DNA from: Phorcus lineatus
Lineage: Eukaryota > Mollusca > Gastropoda > Trochida > Trochidae
Direction: 5' to 3'
DNA: 64,000 nt
Assembly: GCA_921293015.1 (NCBI GenBank)
Contig: OV121095.1
Coordinates: forward strand, 35,251,484-35,315,483
Each line of letters begins with the position of its first letter. The stretch's first letter is position 1. Under the pieces are notes generated by a model. It worked only from the letters and a program-made list of their open reading frames with translations. It did no database searches and was not told the origin of the DNA. The translations under genes and the position numbers were made by a program. Below, one piece after another: positions 38,801-49,119 of this stretch.

Positions 38801-41800
38801 GCCTCAGGATAATTTCTAGTCTAAGAGTTTCAACTCCCTGGCTGAGCTTGTTAAAAAGGATATTTTCAGGACTCACAGCTGTGGGGCCGGGTTGCTACTT
38901 TACGGAGGTGATGAAAGGGGGAGTTATCCCAACATCTGATAAACCCCCTACCACTAAGAAAAACTCTCAGCCTCATTCCAGATGGAGATTTGATATAGAC
39001 GTCAACTGATGTCTGTTTCATCTCCTCATTTGTCAACATAATGTAATTTCTTAGACATTAACACTTCATCTAGACTGTCCCCTAATAGCTTGTAGACTAA
39101 CACTAGTCTCTCAGGTCCCGGGGGGGGGGGGGGGGAATATAATGTTTGTATAACAAGCAGACAGGATTATCTTATAAATGATTTTTAACTGAAAACAACA
39201 AATCTGCCATAGATTTTTCAAAACCTTCATCATAGACTGCATAGGATATTCCATTATGTTCAAACATCTTATTTCAAACTGCTGCACGATTCTGCATTTA
39301 CGTGTAATGAGAATTATTCTTTGTTAAATATTGCTACCGGTAAGTCAAGAGGTATTCATGCCCAAGATTACTAAAGCTAGACTCCAAACTGTAATTGAGG
39401 GGGAAATGTCCATAGTTTTTGGTCTTCAAATGGTAACAATAATAGAAATTAAGAAGAATATTCACAGAGAGCACCAGAAAAGGATGAAATCAGCTTTAAA
39501 GATGAAAATTAGGGTTGCACTGCAGCAATTCATCAGAGACAGTTCACCTACCTGAAATAATTATCTTGCTTAGTAAACAGACGCACCAGCTCACCAGCAA
39601 AATACTGGTAAATCAACAATCTTTCCATCCCAAATGTCTACCATGAAATGAGAGCCCTAGGCAGGTACCCTAGAACAAGGTGAGCTGACACCCCACTGAG
39701 CTCAATCTCACAATGATAGCATCACGTGAGTTGAGCCAGTTCCTGAGAAACATGACTCCACCCATCATTAGAAGAGACAACCTGGATCAATCAGTGATCA
39801 TGGTCCCCTCTCTGACAAGCCAAACCTCTCAGAAAGTACCTCAGGAACTTGGCACACTGCTGAGAGAATATCAACCACTGATAGTGCTATCTGGATGAAG
39901 AGTATTGGATGTGCTGCCCCAATCACTCCCATCACATATCTCCAGTTCTCTCCCAAACAGGCTCTGCTGATCAGTTTTATTACTCCAACCTGAATATTTC
40001 TACAGTTAGATCTATAAGTGCTATCACATATCTCCAGTTCTCTCACAAACTGTCTCCAGTGATCAGTTTTATTACTCCAACCTGAATATTTCTACATTTA
40101 GATCTATAAGTGCTATCACATATCTCCAGTTCTCTCCCAAACTGGCTCTGCTGATCAGTTTTATTACTCCAACTTGAATATTTCTACATTTTGATCTATC
40201 GGTGCTGTGCAAATATCTCAAGTTCTCTCCCAAACTGGTTCATTTAATCAGTTTTATTTCTCATACTTGAATATTTCTACATTTAGATCTATAAGTGCTA
40301 TCACATAATCCAGTTCTCTCACAAACTGGCTCTGCTGATCAGTTTTATTACTCCAAGTTGAATATTTCTACATTTAGATCTACAGGCGCTATCACATATC
40401 TCCAGTTCTCTCCCAAACTGGCTCCAATGACCAGTTTTATTATTCCAACTTGGATATTTCTACATAGAGAGCTATCGGTGCTGTGCAAATATCTCCAGTT
40501 CTCTCCCAAACAGGCTCTGCTGATCAGTTTTATTACTCCAACGTAAACTAGAATATTTCTACATTTAGATCTATCGGTGCTATCACATATCTCCAGTTCT
40601 CTCCCAAACTGGTTCATTTAATCAGTTTTATAACTCCAACTTGAATATTTCTACATATAGATCTATAGGTGCTATCACATATCTCCAGTTCTCTCCAAAA
40701 CTGGTTCATTTAATCAGTTTTATAACTCCAACTTGAATATTTCTACATTTAGATCTATAGGTGCTATCACATATCTCCAGTTCTCTCCAAAACTGGTTCA
40801 TTTAATCAGTTTTATAACTCCAACTTGAATATTTCTACATTTAGATCTATAGGTGCTATCACATATCTCCAGTTCTCTCCCAAACTGGTTCATTTAATCA
40901 GTTTTATAACTCCAACTTGAATATTTCTACATTTAGGTCTATAGGTGCTATCACATATCTCCAGTTCTCTCCCAAACTGGTTCATTTAATCAGTTTTATA
41001 ACTCCAACTTGAATATTTCTACATTTAGATCTATAGGTGCTATCACATATCTCCAGTTCTCTCCAAAACTGGTTCATTTAATCAGTTTTATAACTCCAAC
41101 CTGAATATTTCTACATTTAGATCTATAGGTGCTATCACATATCTCCAGTTCTCTCCCAAACTGGTTCATTTAATCAGTTTTATAACTCCAATTGGAATGT
41201 ATTCCTTTCTTACATATCTTCACTCTTAACTCAGATTGGCTTTGCTTTTCAATTTAATGACATGAAGTTGAATATACCTACACTCTAGTATGGTTTGGGG
41301 TCAAATTGGCTTTTCTCATTAATTTAATGGCATGAAGTTGAAAATATTAATACTTTGGTATGGTTTGGCATCAAACTGGCTTTTCTCATCAATTTGATGT
41401 TAATTTCTACACTTCTGAAACTTTTGATACTTATCTTTACTCTGAACTTAACTGGCTCCCGTGATAAGTTTGCTGTCTTTTAGTTGCATATATCTACACT
41501 TAGGTCTGTAAGTTGCAATACTCATCTATATGCTTTGTCCATTCAAAAAGATTTCATGACTTCAAGATGAATATTTCTACTTTTCATTAGACTAACAATC
41601 AGTCAAATTTCATTCCATTCAAAAAAGACTAATTGCTACAAATTCTCTGAAAAGTTATTTCTTTCAAATTTTTTTTATTTCATATGTGAAAGCAGTGAGA
41701 GAAAAGTCTTGACTTGCTTTTCAAGAGAGTATTTTCAGGCTAGGGAAAATTGTAGGTTAAAATAATATGACCACAAGTCTCTTGATTAGACTCAAAGTTG

Positions 41801-44800
41801 CTTTTTTGGGTTCTTTTTTCAATTGCTGAACTTAAGCTTGCTTTCTAATTAAATCTATGTCTTATGTTGAATATATTTTCTGCTAAATTAGGAGCTTTTC
41901 AACTGTTATCAAAGAACACATTAAGAATACTCTTGTTTATTTTTTCATTAGCTAAAAGTTTGATTGGCAGATGTTATCTTAAAGAATGATTACTGCTATG
42001 AAATTTGATTTTGATGACAGTATGACAATTTCTTTAATGAGGAAAGAAAACCTTAGAAAATTTATACACATTTTGAACATTCTTACCTGCGTACAATCAC
42101 AATATTTTATAATTGGTTTAAATTTTATAGTTAAATTATGATAAGAAATGTTGTATGTGACCTACGATAAGTATTAGTTTTCCGATAATCACAGATGAAA
42201 TAAGCGAGTCCTCAGGATAAAAATATCCTTCCCTTATGATACAAAGAGAGTCATAATGATGTATCTATCCTTACTTTCCATATGATGAAACATACTTCAC
42301 TGGGAAAAACATCACTTTAAGTGTTAAATAATTTATATTTTAATACAAAAGTCATAAAGAAAATCCTTTGATAATTTATATCACTTACCACAACAAATAC
42401 TTTTGTGTGTATAATCCTAAAATAATGTCACCAAACAATTTTTTGAAGATTCAAAATCAAAAGCTGTCCAAAACATCATGGGAGACTCCAAGTGACTTTG
42501 TAGATGTACAACAATCCAAGAGGTTAAAGTATAACATTCTCTCCCTGTGTAGTCGTTTCCAACTAATTAAAGAAAAAGCTAGATTGGGTTTCCTACTCAC
42601 ATTTTCAGGAAAGAAGAAATGCCATCCATCACGTTTTTTACTCCCCCTGTCTTTCAACACAAGCATCGGCATGAAAGTATGGGAGACTTAAACCTCTCAG
42701 CTTCTCTGAGCTTTGAGTTATGAATAGTTGTGTTGGATGCAATGTGTAAGGTTAAGTAGTAATCGTCCAATGATACGTCCTCTGACAAACAAAGCTCCAC
42801 ACACCACCAGTGTGGCTGCAGGTGTGAGGAGTCTGCATGATAAATATTTCGCGGAATATTGTGTTGAACGAGCTTGGGCTCCACTGATCTTCCAGCAAAT
42901 GTCAATTATTTGTCTGATCTTTCCTTCCCCCTCACTGAATGCTTACATACCCTTCCGACAGTAGCATTGTGTAGAGAGGAACTGCCAGAAGGAGAGGTAG
43001 ACTTTGTTTTTGCTGACACTGAGAATGACATTTGGTTTAAAAAAAAAATCATGAATGAAAATAGTTTCAAAATTATGGTCAATGAAGATTTGGAGCAGTA
43101 GCATGTTTTTTAAAATATTTATTTCTTTAAATTTTTCCCAATAAACATCAGTTTATGCCAAATGTATTATCTTCAGAGTCAAAACATCTCATTACTCAAT
43201 CAGATCATCCTTAGTTGTCGATTAGATACGGTTTCAACAGTAGCATTTTGTAGGGAGGTCCTCAGCTACATAAATCATTGTAGAATATAGTTTCAAGATT
43301 ATGTAAGAAGGTCAATATATATATGTTAACATTTTTGTTAACATTTTTTTTTTTTACTGACATTTGATCACTGTAGTGACATTCTGTTCTGAAAAGTAAA
43401 TTCATCATTGTATCCCATCGTATTAACTGAACTCTATTATATAATTTATTTGATAGCTGAAAAACTACTTACAGCATGACAAACCTTATGCACACAATCA
43501 TCTTAATTGAATTCTACTCACTGTATAGATTAATTTGAAAAACCAAGTGGATGTTTTTTGTATAAAAATTTAAATAGATGATAATTATTATTCATGTGAG
43601 ACTAGGTCATTCTATATTAACGACATGACTGTCTAAATGTTGTTCCCATGCCAGTGTGTGTTTACAAATATTTTCAAGCTATTGGACATTAAAAGAGTCA
43701 TTGCCTTTGTCATAATATGCAAATAACTTTTACTGAAGTTGCTTATTTGGAGTAAGTACACTTTTATTCATAGGCAGGTTACTGGCATGTCTGTGTCAAT
43801 ATTAAGGAAGAGAAAATTATTTTTTTGTCGAGGATACTTTCAGAAAATTATCAACCCCTCAACTGTTGACTCTATTAGGATATGAACTGGGTTATAAAAC
43901 AAATCAAAAGAAAGGCTATGAATCACAATATCAAATCCCTTCCAAATATGAACAGGAAATGGGTGTATTGTATTAAAGTTCAGAAAACTGAGATTCACCA
44001 TAAAGGGGCAGTATAATGCCTCCAATTGCAACACAATGTTTTTTAATGAAAAGAAGCAGTTCCAAAACAAAAGTCTCATGATCTGTTAAACTATGTGAAG
44101 CCATTTCCCTACCTAAAATGATATAAGGGTGTACACCTGAAAATGGCTGCCAGTGGATTTTGCTCGATACTTGATTAATTTCTCTGGGAATGATTATGGA
44201 TGAAATGGATGATCAGGTTGAGTTATGAGATGTTTTGACCCTTTGAAGCTAAAACATTTTATGTGGCAAAATTTGAATAAGTAATTCTTTTTTTTAAAAT
44301 GTGTCACTGCTCCTTTGATAATGGCAATGAAAATAAGAGAATTTCCTCCCGGATAATGCACCTGCACGCTGATGCAAATACAGAACTTTTTGTCTATTAT
44401 TGCAAGAAACTGATATTCCTACACAGATAGTTTCAAGTTACATTTTATTTGCTTATCGGTTATCATAATAAATTTCAATTTACAGGATGACAAGAAATAG
44501 CAAACAACTGATATCGACAATAAACCTTGTAATGTTTGTGTTTGTTACGTAAACATATTTCTTCAGTGGTTAGGCTTACCTTGTTGCAGTGCGTTGCAAT
44601 TCCATCATGATTCAACATTTTCACCGAAATGTGTTCCCAAAGAAATAAAACAGGTAATGTGTGCAGCACTTAAGTTCCTGCATGAAGAGCTTGTGCTGTG
44701 AAGTGTTGAGAGATTGGCTGTATAACAACAGGGGACCTACAGACTTTTCCACTATCACTCAGCTGGCACAGTTAATGTGATAGCTGCGATTTAAACTTAA

Positions 44801-44980
44801 AACATATAAGTTAATATTGAAATTTGAATTCCTTGACTTAGCCTTGGTAAAATTTCTAAGATGAACTTGAAATGAATATGTCGGTTGATCTAGTATTGAA
44901 AGATAGTTCTCTTGACTTTTTCACTTATGGACTGTATTTTCAAGATAAAAATTCACATCTGAAATGGAAATATCAGTCAT
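32888..44980 (+). CDS. Unrecognised multi-exon gene, first four coding exons
   Basis: Four exons proposed from splice sites and frame: 32888-32903 (ACCATG start context, donor G|GTGAGT), 35935-35989 (acceptor CTACACAG, donor GTAAGG), 38653-38696 (acceptor ATCTTCTAG, donor GTAAAT) and 44861-44980 (weaker acceptor TTTCTAAG, donor GTAAGTAA). In each of the last three only one reading frame is free of stops, and those frames join in phase with each other and with the ATG. The result is 78 residues starting MCEPSGIKLPSHYDQVDADW, then YDPLIYRLMSYEELGEVQ and an acidic, aromatic-rich segment ending KWKYQS. I do not recognise the protein; it has no signal peptide or membrane segment. A GT92 gene lies on the opposite strand in intron 1. 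Later exons may include 48564-48652 and one ending at 61767. Function unknown. Confidence 0.5.
33473..33949 (+). mobile_element. Short TIR element family D, copy 2
   Basis: A 477-bp element starting TTAAAGAGCCACTCTGTGAG and ending TCACAGAGTGGCTCTTTAA, a near-perfect terminal inverted repeat with TTAA at both edges. It is nearly collinear with 50790-51269. Confidence 0.92.
34225..35688 (-). CDS. GT92-family glycosyltransferase, single exon
   Basis: A 487-residue protein of the GT92 (DUF23) family, whose characterised animal members are Golgi galactosyltransferases acting on N-glycans. Residues about 9-28 form one hydrophobic segment after a short basic N-terminus, as in a type II Golgi membrane protein with a lumenal catalytic domain. 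Family landmarks: GVCLPPIFG near 235-243, IQWSLP at 292-297, WYHGQLLALQDCLYRN at 306-321, the DxD-type motif FADLDELLIP with D332 and D334, and HHYRQC at 440-445. Six N-X-S/T sites (97, 132, 156, 271, 359, 426) suit a lumenal protein. The ATG at 35688 has A at -3. The frame is uninterrupted. The acceptor sugar substrate cannot be read from sequence. A minus-strand ATTAAA about 20 bp past the stop is a weak polyadenylation candidate. Confidence 0.88.
   Translation of the reverse strand: MRVVYVQRFTYYLVLGVTAYLSLAYYIHHKVQGPAVYQIINKHTPINTDTPFLNAKVGSGERSRIKLEESSITEFPNYYGSDFHFSSDGISSQDEYNTTVINFEDVKFKSVIFSKIQQIYVYSAFLDRRIANKTYVRIFAVQKRNDHERILCGFLNGTDNEIISIRTEKYEMCENHGKRYGGYIYSCVVPSFVNSLDTVYLSTYSTFLEITPHYLNVDIISRHKTNIDIGKMFFGVCLPPIFGHIALNIIVQYIELTKLLGGSKLFFYKYNVSQGVEKLLKYYTARGDIEVIQWSLPKDISDNDIWYHGQLLALQDCLYRNMYTFQFLLFADLDELLIPRQTNNWITMLHNIGINSKMNLSSVAGFSFQSVFFDPKQVPDPDQTLHFLQQLDRTKTSSSVRTKLLVQPGHVFELGIHHLSKPIRENLTVVYVNPDDALLHHYRQCVQTFDINMRCFPEVRDETILKYAPLLSKRTSSVMSYISKILH
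35990..37749. other. Intron-like DNA, no second gene
   Basis: Sequence after the 35935-35989 exon. Small plus-strand frames at 35956-36144 and 37160-37426 have no family features; the first overlaps the proposed exon in another frame. Nothing else is supported. Confidence 0.4.
37750..37917 (+). mobile_element. Short TIR element family C, copy 1
   Basis: A 168-bp element starting TAGTCTGTAGGCCAGACCCT and ending CAGACTCTAATTGTTAGACTA, an imperfect inverted repeat. It is closely similar to 61086-61261, including the GAAATTTCAGTCTCCTTTTC interior. Confidence 0.85.
38002..38136 (+). mobile_element. tRNA-derived SINE with internal deletion (copy 2)
   Basis: It has a tRNA-like head with an A-box-like GATAGCGCAGAGG followed almost directly by the SINE 3' part (CCCTGCAACAATACTAGTAG, ATAAGTGAAATACTCTTGCA, AGTTAAATCACTTCACCTCA). 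The central block present in the copy at 47276-47600 is deleted. Confidence 0.75.
38697..39934. other. Intron-like DNA
   Basis: No gene is recognised. A G homopolymer of about 17 bases lies at 39120-39136. Plus-strand frames at 39331-39555 and 39713-39898 look random. Confidence 0.4.
39935..41200. repeat. 92-bp satellite array, 14 copies
   Basis: A tandem array of a 92-bp monomer with the shared core ATCTCCAGTTCTCTCCCAAA, then ATCAGTTTTAT, ACTCCAACTTGAATATTTCT and AGATCTATAGGTGCTATCAC. Monomers start near 39938, 40030, 40119, 40215, 40307, 40395, 40491, 40588, 40681, 40773, 40865, 40957, 41049 and 41141. The right-hand seven are nearly identical (GGTTCATTTAATCAG variant). The left-hand ones vary, mostly with CTCTGCTGATCAG. 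Two left monomers about 277 bp apart share a CTATCGGTGCTGTGCAAAT variant, suggesting an old three-monomer period. Confidence 0.97.
41201..41620. repeat. Decayed edge of the 92-bp satellite
   Basis: Beyond the array, weaker monomer-like units continue (TTGGCTTTTCTCATTAATTT, CATGAAGTTGAA, ATCTACACTTAGGTCTGTAA, GATGAATATTTCTAC), with spacing roughly like the array's. They look like old, unhomogenised monomers. Confidence 0.55.
41621..43089. other. Intron-like DNA
   Basis: No gene is recognised. Open frames at 42368-42691 (plus) and 42654-42905 (minus) overlap each other in conflicting frames and carry no domain. A good minus-strand splice-donor match (GCAG|GTAAGA) lies at about 42083, with no clear exon beside it. 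Confidence 0.4.
43090..43225 (+). repeat. Partial family E element (copy 4)
   Basis: It has a degenerate left end (GGAGCAGTAGCATGTTTTTT) and the family's middle (TTTATGCCAAATGTATTATC, AAAACATCTCATTACTCAAT). The right part is missing. Confidence 0.65.
44001..44318 (-). mobile_element. Short TIR element family E, copy 5 (inverted)
   Basis: Ends are TAAAGGGGCAGTATAATGC and AAATGTGTCACTGCTCCTTT. Inside it carries the reverse of the family signature (TGAGTTATGAGATGTTTTGA), so it is oriented opposite to the other copies. Confidence 0.75.
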
Positions 44981-47275
44981 GTAAGTAATGTTTGTGTGAA
45001 AGGAATTACAATGAATAGTTGCTAAGTAGAACAATGAAATTGAAATATCTTGGCATTCAAAACTTGATAGATATACTTGTTCAACTTTCTATTTCTTTGT
45101 TTCATGATGGTAATTGTTTGTTTTAGATTTTTGAATTCCTGTTCTTTTTTTCTAGGACAATAGCATAGATTGTTTTGATCATTAAGAAAAAATATGACAA
45201 CCTACAAGGAAAACAAAGATTTGGGTTGAATATATCCTTGTTAAAAAGCATCTGAACCAATTTTTCATGATCATATATCAGAATTGTTTACACAAAATGA
45301 GATAAAAAACTTAGAAACAAATAACTTGTGTTGTATACATCAAAGTTCAACAGCACCCCCAACAATCATGTTTAGTAGGAGAATTTTGTCAAAGATGGGG
45401 TAAAAATCTTAGAAAACAATGTCTTGTGCTATATACATACATGTTCAACATCACCCAAACCCATTCATTATGTTTTTATGCCAAATTATTTACCAATTTC
45501 AAAACAGTAAGATTTGTTTTCCCCAACAAATCTTTTTCTGTTTCATTGAGATCTCTTACAGAACTCTTCATGTCAAACAAGAAAACCTGAGACAAAATAA
45601 ACAATTTGAACCATTGTCATGGCAGCAATGTCCTCGCCATATGCTAGATATCGACATAAACATAACCAAACGACTTGAGCTCTGATCCATAAAGAGGAAA
45701 GAAGAATTACATCTGTACGGGTCGCTCATAAACCCGTGCACGTCTCTTAACTCTCGATCAGAGGTCCATAATACGCGTGTATTATGTGTGTCTGTTTGAT
45801 GTTCAGGAAGCCATTGTTGATACAGGGAATTGTGCCCATTCCCTCACTGCTGCATGTATTATCTCCGAGCATCATGTGGACGGCAGATGACTTGCCAGGA
45901 TCCAGACACAAGAACAATACACAGAGGTCTTCAGATACACTATACAGCAGTACATTGGACTTTGAACATAACATTGACGTCCCGGTTGCTGACATCTTCC
46001 GCTGCATGACTTTAATTGCACCAGTCTCTATCACTGGCTAATCTAAGTCTTGCTTCCAACCTTTCAAAATTTGTGTTTTGAGTTGAGTGCCCTCTTTGGC
46101 GAAAATTTGCAATTCTTTTATGATTTCTCATTGGGCTGTCGCAATCATCGCAGAAGCCTGGACGACAAACCAAAAAAGTTGGGGAAATGCGGCAAGACCT
46201 ATCTTGGCAAGTCATTTGGGTTGGCGCAAATATAGGCTTTGCATTGAAAGATAGGTTCCTGAGTGGGTAATTTATTTGGACAGTCAGTATGTGAAATTTA
46301 TTGCTTATTGCAAGGTAGACTAAACCACAGACCATGAATAATTTTTTAGGCCTACCCAAAACAAATTCCAATTCCAAAGTCAAATGTACACATTTACAGA
46401 CAAATCCCCTCACAATAATGAAATATGGAAAGAAAAGCATAGAAAACATATCAAATTGCAACGATCAACACCTTAAGGCAAACCACAGCACAAAACAAAA
46501 CACTTGATCCCGCCTTCAAAGCAAAATCAAGCCATTTGGAACATTTGAATTTGTAGTTGTAGATATGATAAGATATACTTTAATGGAAAGATGCAGCAAC
46601 CTATGAAAGTAATTGCTGAATGTATAAGAAACATACTGAGAAGTTCATAACAATCTTTTAAATGTTAGAAAATGCTAGCTGTAAGCTATGAAAAATATGA
46701 CCTTTGAACAATTATTAATGAATGTTCATCATAAGATCTGTGCTACATATGGTATGAACAGTAACTTCAACAATAGATGTATATATTGGATATAATGGGA
46801 AATACATGGGAGTGTATTTTTCTGTTTATTTGTCTTCCTTTCTTGTGTGCTCATGCACTTTATACTCTTGCGGTAATTCAAAAGGGATATTTATTTGAAA
46901 GGAAGTTGCCTCGTTTGCTGCTTGCTCATTATACAGCTAAAGGAAAGGTGGTAAGGTGGTGGTGGGGGAAGGTGGTGGTGGGGGAAGGTGGTGGTGGGGG
47001 AAGGGGTGAATGAAAGCATCTGTGATGAAGATATCCTTACATTTATACGATTCTTTCAATTCATTATTCCTTCTAGTTTTTGATGTTTGTGATTAGGAAA
47101 TTTTCAACCTTCAAATTTTTTTCATTTTCTATAATTAAGTTTGTATGTTTTTTTTCAAATTAAAGGAAGAATGTTACCACTAAGTTAAGTTTTGAAACAA
47201 AAGTAAACTTTAGTCTAAGAACATAAAACATGAAAAAGCATTATCAAATAACTGTAGTTAGTTGTCCAAACCCAC
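44981..47275. other. Intron-like DNA with unexplained open frames
   Basis: No gene is recognised. Overlapping frames at 45784-46041 (plus), 45747-46034 (minus) and 46012-46461 (minus, 149 codons) sit in a slightly more GC-rich patch. None shows a domain I know, and the two strands cannot both be coding. It may be a decayed mobile element. Confidence 0.35.
46947..47006 (+). repeat. G-rich GGTGGTGGGGGAA microsatellite
   Basis: Three-plus copies of AAGGTGGTGGTGGGGG in tandem. The regularly spaced G-runs on the plus strand could form a G-quadruplex. Confidence 0.9.
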
Positions 47276-47600
47276 AGGGAGGGTTATAGCTCAGTGGTTA
47301 GCACGTTTGGCTTCTGATGAAGAGGTCTGTGGTTCGAATCCCGCCAGGGGCTCAGCATCTTTATCTGCAGTAGAGAACTGTTCTACATGCCGTATGGTTT
47401 GGGTGCAATGTTACACTGAATTTCAGTGCAGTACCACCCATGGTTTGCTAGTTCCAGCCGAAGCTCACAGGTTTCACCACAATGCAGTCACAATGGTGTT
47501 GCGGGCTTTCTCCCTGCAATAATACTAGCAGCCGCGATATAAGTGAAATACTCTTGAAAGCAGCGTTAAACCAAAAGTCACCTCACCTCACCTCACCTCC
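47276..47600 (+). mobile_element. tRNA-derived SINE, full length (copy 3)
   Basis: The head has both internal pol III promoter boxes: A box TAGCTCAGTGG at 47287-47297 and B box GGTTCGAATCC at 47331-47341. A SINE body follows (GCAGTAGAGAACTGTTCTAC, GGTTTCACCACAATGCAGTC, GCGGGCTTTCTCCCTGCAAT) and a 3' tail ATACTCTTGAAAGCAGCGTT ending in CCTCA repeats. It is the reference copy for the two degraded copies in this window. Because the tRNA-like part lacks a plausible acceptor stem and continues into the SINE body, it is not a tRNA gene. Confidence 0.92.
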
Positions 47601-48011
47601 AAACCCACAGGAATGCCAGTAATTAATTCAAGAACCAGAGAACTGCCAAAATATTAACTTTAAAACATTACTTATCCCAGGTATTGGAATAAAATAATTT
47701 GGAATGTAAACAAAATTACAGAAAAAGCTTAATTATCCAAGTTAAGTGCTGATTTTGAATCTTTAACATTGACATGAAACATCACCACCAATGTTGCATT
47801 TCTTTCTCAGTACAGTATATCTACAAGCGATAAATCATTTGATGACACAGGTTAACGACCCAGTATCTAATTGAATTAAATTATTTCCCCACCATTCACT
47901 GTATCTCCTTAACCTAATTACACCAAGACACTGTAAGATATCAAGTGGGGATTCTCTCCCAACCATGGTCTCTCGTTTCCATTATCTAACAGCTCTGGAA
48001 TCATCCACATG

Positions 48012-48290
48012 GGCTGCTTGCCATCTTTAATTTGTGAAGTTACTCTCTCAATTTATTCTCTTCTTTTAACCCTTTTGCCCCAAGAAATAGAAGAATTAAT
48101 TGATTAAGAGGTAGTCAAAATTGACACAATATTTGAAAAACTTTTAAGAAGAAAATGGCATCAATAAAGGCTGCTTGCCATCTTCAATTTGTGAAGAAAT
48201 TCTCTCAATTTATTCTCTCTTTTTTTTAACCCTTTTGCCCCAAGTTATAGAAGAATATATGTGATGAGTAGTCAAAATTTATGCAAAATT
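48012..48290. repeat. 157-bp tandem duplication
   Basis: GGCTGCTTGCCATCTTTAAT at 48012 recurs at 48169, followed in both by TCTCAATTTATTCTCT and AACCCTTTTGCCCCAAG. Two moderately diverged copies. Confidence 0.85.
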
Positions 48291-48563
48291 TAAACTTAGT
48301 AATAAGAACTGGCTTTTAACTTCAACTGGACATTAATGAAGATATATATTGATATTTGTCATCCTTTACTGTCTTTTGTTTTGAAAACAAATTATTTCTT
48401 TGACAAGTCATCATGATAAAATATGAAAGTGTCTTATACACACAGACCGTTTCGTTATTACTTATATATGATACAAATTAATTCAGTAAATGCATTTTCA
48501 AAAAGGTTGCAATATTTGTCATTTTGTATAGATTTAATTTCAGATTTTTATTTTATCAAATAG

Positions 48564-48652
48564 ACAAATGGTGATAAAGAGTTGCTGTACCGAGAATATG
48601 TATTTGAGTGTCACTCGTGGAATTCATATGAAAACAGCAGCTTGAGAGAAAG
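48564..48652 (+). CDS. Orphan coding exon candidate
   Basis: Open only in one frame, with an acceptor TTTTATCAAATAG before it and donor AG|GTGAAA after. It encodes about 30 residues including GDKELLYREYVFECHSW and NSSLRER, with an amino-acid mix typical of a folded protein. It starts in phase 0 and ends in phase 2. If it belongs to the plus-strand gene beginning at 32888, at least one unseen exon must lie between 44980 and 48564, because that exon ends in phase 1. A minisatellite begins right after its donor. Confidence 0.4.
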
Positions 48653-48670
48653 GTGAAATTTCTTGATAGT

Positions 48671-49020
48671 AATGAGAAGATTAATGTTATCATCTTTTGG
48701 ATCATGATGAGAAGATGTTATTATAATGATGAGAAGATTATCACATTTTGGATCATGATGAGAAGATGTTGGTATAATGATGAGAAGATTATCACATTTT
48801 GGATCATGATGAGAAGATGTTGGTATATAATGATGAGAAGATTATCACATTTTGGATCATGATGAGAAGATGTTATTATAAAGATGAGAAGCTTATCACA
48901 TTTTGGATCATGATGAGAAGATGTTGGTATATAATGATGAGAAGATTATCACATTTTGGATCATAATGAGAAAATGTTGGTATGATGAGAAGATTATCAC
49001 ATTTTGGATCATGAGAACAT
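48671..49020. repeat. 51-53-bp minisatellite, about 7 copies
   Basis: Unit GAGAAGATTATCACATTTTG followed by GATCATGATGAGAAGATGTT and GGTATAATGAT. Copies start near 48674, 48731, 48782, 48835, 48886, 48939 and 48987. The repeat is partly open in one frame, which accounts for the repetitive 69-residue frame at 48653-48862. Confidence 0.95.
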
Positions 49021-49119
49021 TACTGTTATCATAGTTTTTATCACTCTATCTTTAATAGCACAGCTGTTGGAAATGCAGTGTTGAGGATTGGTGACTCAGT
49101 GTGTCTGGGTTCAAATCTC

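Noticed and set aside
40295-40617. Open frames of 83-89 codons on both strands
   Set aside because: They lie within the satellite and repeat with its period.
39935-41200. CRISPR-like regularly spaced repeat
   Set aside because: The whole 92-bp unit is repeated with no unique spacers, and the genome is animal; it is a satellite.
42368-42964. Overlapping frames of 71-107 codons
   Set aside because: Conflicting frames on both strands, no domain, no paired splice sites.
47281-47352. Possible tRNA gene (A and B boxes)
   Set aside because: No complementary acceptor stem, and it runs directly into a SINE body that recurs at 15551-15760 and 38002-38136.
48653-48862. 69-codon frame with IITFWIMMRRCWYNDEK repeats
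   Set aside because: Translation of a 51-53-bp minisatellite; the period is near a multiple of three only by chance and the frame breaks in later units.
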